Source of the DNA: an uncultured Clostridium sp.
GTDB lineage: Bacteria; Bacillota; Clostridia; TANB77; CAG-508
DNA: 7,785 nucleotides
Assembly: GCA_900555085.1 (NCBI GenBank)
Contig: USJU01000062.1
Span: 1 to 7,785, forward strand
Direction of reading: 5' to 3'
The translations under genes and the position numbers were made by a program. The first letter of the stretch is position 1, and every line of letters begins with the position of its first letter. Positions 1 to 5,132 of the stretch are shown one piece after another. Below the pieces are notes generated by a model. The model ran no database searches. It saw nothing but the letters and a program-made list of their open reading frames with translations, and had not been told where the DNA came from.

Positions 1-70
1 TCCCCACTTGCCTCGCGAAATTTGATCTTAATTATTATTTTGTCTTTGAATAAAATTTGTCAAACGTTGT

Positions 71-96
71 AGGGGTCGGCGTCCTCGACGACCCGA
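71..96. repeat. GC-rich palindrome, candidate dispersed intergenic repeat
   Basis: A GC-rich island in very AT-rich DNA. GGGTCG (73-78) pairs with CGACCC (89-94), and GTCG (75-78) can alternatively pair with CGAC (86-89). No T-run follows, so it does not look like a terminator. Its compact palindromic form and contrasting composition resemble short dispersed intergenic elements of clostridial genomes. Whether it is repeated cannot be seen from one copy. The remaining sequence from 1 to 126 shows no gene. Confidence 0.4.
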
Positions 97-126
97 ATAA
101 TTTGTAATTAATTTTCTCGAAAACTC

Positions 127-158
127 TTGCATAAAACAAAAACATATGTTAATATAAT
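127..158 (+). promoter_or_regulatory. putative sigma-A promoter of tRNA-Trp and the M23 gene
   Basis: TTGCAT (127-132) could be the -35 box. The -10 is either TAATAT (150-155, spacing 17) or the perfect TATAAT (153-158, spacing 20). The -10 lies 13 to 16 bases before the mature tRNA 5' end, which is suitable for a tRNA leader. The choice of -10 is uncertain. Confidence 0.45.
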
Positions 159-171
159 TAAGTAAGTTCAT

Positions 172-247
172 AGGGGTATAGTGTCAATGGTTAGCACGAT
201 GGTCTCCAAAACCACAAGTCTGAGTTCGAATCTTAGTACCCCTGCCA
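172..247 (+). tRNA. tRNA-Trp (anticodon CCA)
   Basis: A complete cloverleaf with encoded CCA. The acceptor stem is AGGGGTA (172-178) with TACCCCT (237-243), followed by discriminator G and CCA (245-247). The D stem is 181-184 with 194-197. The anticodon loop CTCCAAA (204-210) places CCA at 206-208. The T arm is 220-236 with loop TTCGAAT. The outermost anticodon-stem pair (199/215) is A-C, a mismatch. The M23 gene starts 24 bases downstream with no terminator between, so the two are probably co-transcribed. Confidence 0.96.
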
Positions 248-271
248 AATTTAATATAGGGAGCTACTTTT

Positions 272-878
272 ATGAAAGGATTTCATATGAGTAGTTTTTT
301 TAGTTCAATAAAAAATTTAATAATAATTATAATAGTATTTGTAATAGCTATTTGTATCTTTTTTATTCCTACAATTCAATCAACAAATGTATCTATAGAT
401 ACATCAAATTCAGAAGAAATAAAATTAAATCCAAATGGCTTTATATGGCCAACACCAGGGTATACTAAAATAAATTGTAATTTTGGAAAAAGAGTGGCAC
501 CAACAACAGGAGCATCAACCTTTCATAAAGGAGTAGACATAGGCGCACCAGAAGGCACAAATTTAATAGCAGTATGTGATGGAGAAATAACATTTACAAA
601 TTTTTTAGGTGGTGGAGGGTATACAATAACAATATCTGTAGAAAATATGAAAATATCATATTGTCATGTAAATCCAAATTATATAGTAAAAGAAGGAGAT
701 AAAGTAAAGCAAGGACAAATAATAGGAAAGGTAGGACCGAAATATGTATATGGAGTTGCAGGAAACAAATATACAGACTCAACTCGGAAAACCAACAAAT
801 GGAGCAACAACAGGACCACACTTACATTTTGGAATACGTATAAATGGAGAATATACAAATCCATTAGATTTTTATTAA
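272..878 (+). CDS. Membrane-anchored M23 family peptidase, interrupted by a +1 frameshift at 785
   Basis: A LytM/M23 zinc endopeptidase that would cleave peptidoglycan cross-bridges outside the membrane. A hydrophobic anchor or signal covers about residues 13-34. The catalytic domain begins near residue 57 with the zinc motif HKGVD (H85, D89), followed by YCH (H132) and the GDKVKQGQIIGKVG strand. The second active-site motif, GPHLHF (H183, H185), is not in the starting frame. It appears only if base C785 is skipped, giving DST then GKPTNGATTGPHLHFGI and ending NPLDFY with a stop at 876-878 (201 aa). Without the shift the frame runs to 910 with a basic, unrelated tail that overlaps the tmRNA promoter, so the 878 end is more natural. 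The start at 272 has AGGGAG eight bases upstream. An alternative ATG at 287 has AAAGGA with a spacing of six. It is either a frameshifted gene, a recent pseudogene or a sequencing artefact. The family call is firm. Confidence 0.85.
782..788 (+). other. +1 frameshift site at a CGG codon (ACT CGG A) in the M23 gene
   Basis: In the starting frame the codons are ACT (782-784) then CGG (785-787). Omitting C785 gives ACT GGA and restores the family-typical GKPTNGATTGPHLHF. There is no homopolymer here, which makes a simple run-length sequencing error less likely. No Shine-Dalgarno-like stimulator is obvious just upstream. Confidence 0.7.
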
Positions 879-906
879 GGATGATACAAATTAAAATTAT
901 AATATA

Positions 907-935
907 TTGAAAAAACTAAAAATATATATTATAAT
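907..935 (+). promoter_or_regulatory. sigma-A-type promoter of ssrA
   Basis: TTGAAA (907-912) and a perfect TATAAT (930-935) are separated by 17 bases and sit just upstream of the tmRNA 5' end at 947. The -35 box overlaps the stop codon of the unshifted M23 frame (908-910), which supports the shorter, shifted end of that gene at 878. Confidence 0.8.
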
Positions 936-946
936 AAAAAGTACAT

Positions 947-1305
947 GGGGATGTAATGGTTTCGACATTTATCCAGAAGTATAAATAGCGAGTAGTGGAT
1001 TCTCGCCAGGCCACTTAAAAAGGTGAGAAATTAAAATAAACGCTGATAATAGAGAATTAGCATACGCTGCCTAGGCGCAGTGTCATCTATTTATAGTTTA
1101 CCCACGGCTATAAAATAGGTGTCGACTTAGTGGGAAACAAATCTATTTAGTTCTTCAGAAATAGAGGGTATTTTTAGAGAAGATATATTTTATTTAGTTT
1201 TGTTTATTAATCTAAATAAAAAAGAAATTAAATAATAAACTGCACTCGGAGAAGTTTATATGGAAGGATTTATGGACAGGAGTTCGACTCTCCTCATCTC
1301 CACCA
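947..1305 (+). ncRNA. ssrA: tmRNA (transfer-messenger RNA)
   Basis: A one-piece tmRNA that rescues ribosomes stalled on broken messages and tags the nascent peptide for proteolysis. The 5' end GGGGATG (947-953) pairs with CATCTCC (1295-1301), with one G-U pair, and is followed by A and encoded CCA (1303-1305). The conserved start GGGGATGTAATGGTTTCGAC and the 3' T-arm AGGAG TTCGACT CTCCT mark the tRNA-like domain. The tag reading frame begins at GCT 1042 and reads ADNRELAYAA, then TAG (1072-1074), ending in the small hydrophobic residues typical of SsrA degrons. The sequence between the tag and the 3' domain holds the pseudoknot region. It has its own promoter (907-935) and terminator (1319-1346). 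Confidence 0.97.
1042..1074 (+). other. tmRNA tag-peptide reading frame, ADNRELAYAA
   Basis: Resume codon GCT, then GAT AAT AGA GAA TTA GCA TAC GCT GCC and TAG. The resume codon is preceded by AATAAAC. The end YAA resembles the LAA/IAA ends of other SsrA tags, which ClpXP-type proteases recognise. The Arg residue is encoded by AGA, not CGN. Confidence 0.9.
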
Positions 1306-1318
1306 AAATAAAAGAAGG

Positions 1319-1346
1319 AAGCCCTATACAGTGTATAGGGCTTTTT
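1319..1346 (+). terminator. Rho-independent terminator of ssrA
   Basis: GCCCTATAC (1321-1329) pairs perfectly with GTATAGGGC (1333-1341) across a three-base loop. The stem is extended by A-T pairs at its foot and followed by five Ts. It lies between the tmRNA and the convergent ackA gene. Confidence 0.92.
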
Positions 1347-1363
1347 AGAACTTATTAATTTTT

Positions 1364-2557
1364 TTAATGTTGTGAAATTAAATTGGCAGCTTCCAATGCA
1401 ATTTCCAGTTCTTCGTTTGCTTTTATAACGTAAACGGATAGCTTTGAAGTTGAATCAGTAATTAAAAAATTATTTTTCAGATTTTTTTGATAATTTAAAC
1501 TGAATTCATCAACAATGCAAGAAATTTTCTTCAAAATTAATTCCCTAACTAAATAGGAATTTTCACCAATTCCTCCTGTAAAAACAATTTGCTTTGGCTT
1601 TTCTCCAAGAGAAATAATTGCCTTTGCAATATTTTCTGCAATGGAATTACAGAAATAAACTAATGCAAAAATACAGGTGGGATCTTTTTCTTCAACACCG
1701 TTAAGGATTTCTATCATATTACAGGTATCTGCAAGTGAACGAAGTCCGGATTCTTTGTTAAGAATATTCATAACTTGATCTAAACTATAATTAAATGAAT
1801 TGCACATATACTGAATAATAGCCGGATCAATTGTGCCAGAACGAGTTCCCATAACACATCCACTTAATGGACTAAATTCCATAGAAGTATATACAGACTT
1901 TCCTTTTTTTATGGCACATACGCTTGTTCCTTGACCAATATGCGCTATGATTGAAGATAAATCTTCTTCGTCTTTAATAGTATCAAGCAATACCCTTGTT
2001 GAATACGAATAGCTTGTTCCGTGAAAACCATATTTTCGTATGCCACTTTTATAAAAGCGATTCGGAATTGCATACTTAAAATTTATTTCCGGGATAGTCT
2101 GATGAAATGCAGTATCAAAAACTGCAATTTGAATTGCATTAGGAAATAGTTTTTGGCAACATCTTATTCCGAGAATTCCAACAGGATTGTGAAGTGGAGC
2201 TAAATTGTTACATAAGGTTATTTTTTCAATAACCTCTTCTGTTATTACAGTTGGTTTGGAGAAAAATGTACCTCCATGAACAATTCTGTGTCCAACAAAA
2301 GAAATATCTTTTAGATCAGAAATAATTTTCCTTGATTCTAAATTTCTCAAGATTAAATCTAATGCACCATCATGAGAAATTTGACATGCATCCTCAGGAG
2401 TTAAATCACATGAAAAACAATCAATTTTAGATGTGATTTTTGAAGAATAAGTTCCTAGGTGTTCAGCTTTTGCTTCAAAAAGCGATTCTTTGGTAAATGT
2501 ATCAATCAACCGAACTTTAATTGAACTACTACCACAGTTTACTATAAAACCTAACAT
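1364..2557 (-). CDS. ackA: Acetate kinase
   Basis: Transfers phosphate between acetyl phosphate and ADP, the ATP-yielding last step of acetate fermentation in the cytoplasm. At 397 aa it has the usual AckA length. In order: phosphate-binding VNCGSSSIK (6-14), GHRIVHGG with R91, LHNP with H123, VFDTAFHQ with D148, YGFHGTS with H179, AHIGQGTS with H206, GTRSG with R239, FTGGIGENS (327-334) and the C-terminal NEE with E382. These match the catalytic Arg, Asp, His and Glu positions of the family. Odd points are GQG where GNG is usual (Q209) and GTIDP where GDIDP is usual. The start has AAGGAAGG a few bases upstream and the family N-terminus. No phosphotransacetylase gene is adjacent. Codon 16 is the only in-frame CGG in the gene, and here the frame continues normally. 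Butyrate or propionate kinases are related alternatives, but the motifs favour acetate. Confidence 0.93.
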   Translation of the reverse strand: MLGFIVNCGSSSIKVRLIDTFTKESLFEAKAEHLGTYSSKITSKIDCFSCDLTPEDACQISHDGALDLILRNLESRKIISDLKDISFVGHRIVHGGTFFSKPTVITEEVIEKITLCNNLAPLHNPVGILGIRCCQKLFPNAIQIAVFDTAFHQTIPEINFKYAIPNRFYKSGIRKYGFHGTSYSYSTRVLLDTIKDEEDLSSIIAHIGQGTSVCAIKKGKSVYTSMEFSPLSGCVMGTRSGTIDPAIIQYMCNSFNYSLDQVMNILNKESGLRSLADTCNMIEILNGVEEKDPTCIFALVYFCNSIAENIAKAIISLGEKPKQIVFTGGIGENSYLVRELILKKISCIVDEFSLNYQKNLKNNFLITDSTSKLSVYVIKANEELEIALEAANLISQH

Positions 2558-2625
2558 TAAGCCTTCCTTTCTAGAAAGTAAAATTTTTTACTTTCGTAAA
2601 TGTAAAAAAATAAGTTACATAGACG

Positions 2626-2654
2626 ATTATAGCATAAATATAGAGAAAATACAA
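2626..2654 (-). promoter_or_regulatory. sigma-A promoter of ackA (extended -10)
   Basis: On the minus strand, TTGTAT (2654-2649) is followed after 17 bases by TATAAT (2631-2626). The -10 is preceded by TGC, forming an extended -10 that compensates for the weak -35. It lies about 70 bases upstream of the ackA ATG. Confidence 0.75.
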
Positions 2655-2666
2655 TATAAAAAATAT

Positions 2667-2696
2667 AAATGTCCCTTATTGTAAGAAGGGACATTT
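2667..2696. terminator. 11-bp stem-loop upstream of the ackA promoter, terminator-like on the minus strand
   Basis: AAATGTCCCTT (2667-2677) pairs perfectly with AAGGGACATTT (2686-2696) around an eight-base loop. On the minus strand it is followed by ATATTTTTT, so it can stop read-through from the tRNA-Gln side before the ackA promoter. A role as a protein-binding palindrome cannot be excluded. Confidence 0.6.
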
Positions 2697-2758
2697 AATT
2701 TCTCAAGATTAAAATATTTTTATTTCTTGATTATTAAATTTACTATATTTTGTAATAA

Positions 2759-2791
2759 AAAAAGAATTCTACATATTGTAGAATTCTTTTT
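2759..2791 (-). terminator. Terminator of the tRNA-Gln locus
   Basis: AAAAAGAATTCTACA (2759-2773) pairs with TGTAGAATTCTTTTT (2777-2791) over a three-base loop. On the minus strand a run of seven Ts closes the structure. It begins at the encoded CCA of the tRNA-Gln fragment, so it was the original tRNA terminator. Confidence 0.85.
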
Positions 2792-2837
2792 GGCTGGGCT
2801 GGCTAGATTCGAACTAGCGCATGCATGAGTCAAAGTC
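2791..2837 (-). pseudogene. 3' fragment of tRNA-Gln(UUG), attachment-site scar
   Basis: Read on the minus strand, the fragment runs from the anticodon arm GACTTTGACTC (anticodon TTG) through the variable loop to the T arm GCTAG TTCGAAT CTAGC, the 3' acceptor strand CAGCCCA, discriminator G and CCA (2793-2791). The acceptor 5' strand, the D arm and most of the 5' anticodon stem are absent. The DNA beyond 2838 bears no likeness to a tRNA 5' half. The 3' side keeps its own terminator. A tRNA cut near the anticodon, with foreign DNA on the 5' side, is the classical result of tyrosine-recombinase integration. The intact copy is expected at the far end of the element. The exact crossover within about 2830-2842 cannot be fixed from one end. 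Confidence 0.85.
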
Positions 2838-3147
2838 GTACCTTTCATTTTATACTTACAATTATTTAAGATTACTCTTTGCTGTTTAAAGTAGCTATTT
2901 ATCAATATTTTATAGTTGCAAAATTCAAAAATATTTTATTTCAATACTTTCGCCAAATTAAATTTTTAAACGAAATTGTTTGACATTTGTTTGACAAAAT
3001 TTATCAAAGTCATAACAAGTTCCTTACTTATTGATATCATTATTTTAATATTAATCATTATAAAAGTCAATGCCTAAAATTTATACCAATTACAAATTTT
3101 ATTGTCTTATTTTCGATTGTGAGGACTAATTGAATAAGAATAAAACT
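2838..3147. other. Non-coding element end with no recognisable gene
   Basis: About 310 bases of AT-rich DNA between the attachment scar and the first hairpin. No reading frame with a ribosome binding site was found on either strand. It contains the tandem TTGTTTGACA repeat (2976-2996) and a second copy of TCAAAGTC (3004-3011), an octamer also present in the tRNA fragment at 2830-2837. These could be recombinase arm or core sites. Confidence 0.5.
2976..2996 (+). repeat. Tandem TTGTTTGACA direct repeat, possible integrase arm sites
   Basis: Two identical decamers at 2976-2985 and 2987-2996 have an 11-base period, about one DNA turn, 140 bases inside the element end. The second copy begins an imperfect palindrome, TTTGACA to TATCAAA. 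Both also contain TTGACA, a -35 hexamer, but no -10 follows at a fitting distance, so arm sites for a tyrosine recombinase or excisionase are a better guess. Confidence 0.35.
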
Positions 3148-3183
3148 AACTACTTGTAGTTTTTAAACTATAAGTAGTTTTTT
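3148..3183 (+). terminator. Strong 15-bp stem-loop with T-run
   Basis: AACTACTTGTAGTTT (3148-3162) pairs with AAACTATAAGTAGTT (3165-3179) with one mismatched position and a two-base loop, followed by Ts to 3183. No upstream plus-strand gene is visible, so it either shields the element from outside transcription or ends a small RNA. Confidence 0.65.
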
Positions 3184-3229
3184 ATGTTCAAAAGAGAAAT
3201 GCAACACCTCTTAAAAAGTGTTTGGTGTG

Positions 3230-3364
3230 ATGAGCCGATGCTATAAAGTTCATTCGCATTTGTATAAGCAGTCTAATTATACAAAATGCGTGAGTGAGAT
3301 TTTAGAACACAGACTCACAATAATAAAAGAGTATTCGGTGGCAAAACTTGAAATGGATTTGTAA
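3230..3364 (+). CDS. Small reading frame of 44 aa, doubtful
   Basis: An open frame runs from ATG 3230 to TAA 3362-3364, starting MSRCYKVHSHLYKQ and ending KEYSVAKLEMDL. The C-terminal part has a plausible protein-like composition. However, there is no convincing ribosome binding site, and the middle of the frame is a 13-bp imperfect stem-loop (3255-3290). It may be a relic of a longer gene. No family is recognised. Confidence 0.2.
   Translation: MSRCYKVHSHLYKQSNYTKCVSEILEHRLTIIKEYSVAKLEMDL
3255..3290 (+). other. Imperfect 13-bp stem-loop
   Basis: CGCATTTGTATAA (3255-3267) pairs with TTATACAAAATGCG (3277-3290) with a single bulged base and a nine-base loop. It has no T-run. A shorter hairpin, GTGAGT with ACTCAC (3290-3295/3313-3318), follows directly, then AGATATTT with AAATATCT (3394-3401/3419-3426) and AGTAGC AAAA GCTACT (3435-3450). 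Confidence 0.6.
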
Positions 3365-3500
3365 TTGTAAAAAGTTTGGGCAAGTATGAACAAAGATATT
3401 TTTATATAGCATTAATAGAAATATCTGCAATTATAGTAGCAAAAGCTACTTACTAGACTACCTATGAAACGAGGCGAACGACCGACGGTTTCAGCTTATA

Positions 3501-3697
3501 TAGGTGTAATAATTCTATTTTCATAAATGGGATTATTACACCTAATTCACTTTAGCTCTCTCCCTCTGGTTTCTGCTTAGTAGTTGCTAAAGTGATAGAG
3601 TCAAGAAAATTTATTTTTCTTGGCTCTACTTTCATAAAAATTGCGACAAGCATTTTTTATGAAAGAACCTAAAAATGCAAGTAGCAATTTTTAGGTT
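3501..3697 (+). other. Array of five consecutive, abutting stem-loops upstream of the relaxase
   Basis: H1: TAGGTGTAATAAT (3501-3513) with 3532-3544, 13 bp. H2: TCACTTTAGC (3547-3556) with 3586-3595, 10 bp. H3: 3596-3609 with 3615-3628, 14 bp with one G-U and a five-base loop. H4: CTTTCATAAAAA (3629-3640) with 3654-3665, 12 bp. H5: AACCTAAAAAT (3666-3676) with 3687-3697, 11 bp. H2 to H5 follow one another with no unpaired base between stems. No long T-run follows any stem, so this is not a set of terminators. It could be a structured leader RNA of the relaxase message, or single-stranded DNA structure near the transfer origin. Confidence 0.7.
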
Positions 3698-3745
3698 TGG
3701 GGTGTGGGGTTGTAAAACCCTGCCATACGGTCAAGCTTACTTGAC
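3698..3745 (+). other. Candidate oriT/nic region
   Basis: Lies 50 to 100 bases upstream of the relaxase start, where MobV systems usually keep oriT. It contains two GGGG blocks, GGGTT with AACCC, the sequence CCCTGCC, and a perfect GTCAAG CTTA CTTGAC hairpin (3730-3745). It does not match the pMV158 nick sequence as I know it, and CCCTGCC rather recalls nick cores of other relaxase families, so the nick position is not assigned. Confidence 0.35.
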
Positions 3746-3798
3746 TAGTATGTTAGACAAATAAATTTATTCTAGCGAGAAAGGAGGCTACGAAGAAT

Positions 3799-5044
3799 AT
3801 GAGCTATGCCATTATAAGAAATGATAAATTAACAAGAGTTGATGCACAGGGGTCATACATTCACAATGATAGAAGGTCAAAAGGTCATTCTAATAAAGAT
3901 ATTGACCGGGGCAAGAACACATTTGAATTTTTACTGTAAGAAAAATGAACTAACATATATAAAAGAATTTGATAAAATGAAAAAAGAATATAATTTACAA
4001 GGTCATATTAGAAGTAATAGCATTATAATGTGTGAAATGATGATTACATCTAATAATAAGTTTTTTGATAAAATTGGAATAGAAGAAACAAAAAGATATT
4101 TCAAAGAAAGTTATAAGTTTGTATGTAATTACAAAAATCTTGGAGAGAAATATATAGTATCAGCAGCAGTACATTTAGATGAAACAACACCACATATGCA
4201 CTTGGTATATATACCTGTAATTCATACAAAAGATGAAAAAGGAAATCCAATAGACAAAATCTGTGCAAGAGATTTTTGGAGAGGTAGAGATAGTTATAGA
4301 AAATTGCAGAATGCTTTTCACGAATATATAACATCAAAAGGTTTTGATTTAGAAAGAGGACTACCAGTAGAAGAAACAGGAGCAAAACATCAAAAAATAG
4401 AAGATTTAAAAAAAATAACTAATTTTGAAAATACTAAAAAAGTATTAGATAGTATAAAATTAGAGTTACCAGAAATTCCAGATATAAATGACATAAAATT
4501 AATTAAACTTAATAGAGAAAAAGTAGAAAATGAAATTATAAAGCCAAAAGATGAACTAATACAAGAATTATATAAAGATAATTTGGCTTTGCATAAGGAA
4601 TTGTCAAAACAATCAAAAATTATTGATGAGGCTGAAATGTACCAAAAAGAAAGAAATTCAATACTTGCTGACAATGAAGAATTGCACAGTACTGTAAGGC
4701 ATTTAGAACATGAATATAAAAAGAAAAGCAATAATTTAGATTTTGATTATAAAAATAGAAAAGATGAACTAGAAAAAGAATTTAAAAATAAGGAATTTGA
4801 TATTGAATATAAATATAAAAGTAAGATTAAGTCTTTAGAAAAAGAAAATAGCCATCTACACAAGATCATTGATAAATTTTATGAAACGGTTGAAAAATTT
4901 ATAGATTGGGTTTGTCATAAATTTGGTATTGGAGAATCAAAACAATTAATTAAGGATTTTGAAAAACAAACTAATACTTTTATTGATCCAGTAAAACAAT
5001 TAGAACATGAAGAATTAGAAAAAGAGTGGGATTTAGAAAGATAA
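3799..5044 (+). CDS. MobV (Mob_Pre) relaxase, interrupted by a +1 frameshift at 3907
   Basis: A mobilization relaxase that nicks oriT and leads the transferred strand; relatives include MobM of pMV158. The real start is ATG 3799, with AAAGGAGG (3780-3787) 11 bases upstream. The first 36 codons encode MSYAIIR, then H22 in HNDRR, at the position of the MobM nucleophile His22, and HSNKDID. Then the frame breaks: skipping C3907 joins DID to GARTHLNFY, with the same length as DINPSRSHLNY in MobM. The metal-binding motif HLDETTPHMH follows (composite residues 125-134), then a long Lys/Glu-rich coiled coil (about 240-360). The composite is 414 aa. Unshifted translation ends at 3937-3939 after 46 aa. 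Internal initiation at TTG 3839 would lack H22. It is convergent with the ABC genes. The family is certain; functional state depends on the frameshift. Confidence 0.88.
3904..3910 (+). other. +1 frameshift site at a CGG codon (GAC CGG G) in the relaxase gene
   Basis: The starting frame reads GAC (3904-3906) then CGG (3907-3909). Dropping C3907 gives GAC GGG GCA AGA ACA CAT and the family sequence. The site has four Gs in a row (3908-3911), so a homopolymer error is possible here, unlike at 785. Confidence 0.7.
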
Positions 5045-5068
5045 TCCCTTATATATTGACCAAATTTT

Positions 5069-5115
5069 TATAGGAACATCTCATAATTTTTTGATACTCT
5101 TGAGATGTTCCTATA
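5069..5115. terminator. 15-bp stem-loop between convergent genes
   Basis: TATAGGAACATCTCA (5069-5083) pairs perfectly with TGAGATGTTCCTATA (5101-5115) around a 17-base loop. On the plus strand it is followed by TTTATATG, on the minus strand by As. It most likely ends the relaxase transcript. The U-tract is weak, so termination strength is uncertain. Confidence 0.6.
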
Positions 5116-5132
5116 TATTTATATGTATTTAA

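Noticed and set aside
879..910. The 212-aa unshifted C-terminus of the M23 protein as native
   Set aside because: The tail after 171 is basic and low in complexity, loses the HLH motif, and its stop lies within the tmRNA promoter.
2720..2905. Minus-strand open frame of 61 aa
   Set aside because: It is a translation across the tRNA-Gln fragment and its terminator. The LTHACASSNLASPAKK stretch is the familiar artefact of translated tRNA sequence.
3464..3526. 20-residue open frame starting MKRGERPTVSAYIG
   Set aside because: Too short, has no ribosome binding site, and lies inside paired structures. Better explained as part of the structured non-coding region.
3501..3697. CRISPR array
   Set aside because: The stem-loops are all different in sequence and there is no repeated unit with spacers.
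3839..5044. Relaxase starting at TTG 3839
   Set aside because: It lacks a ribosome binding site, its first 23 residues are unlike the family, and the catalytic His22 is encoded upstream in the other frame, beginning at ATG 3799.
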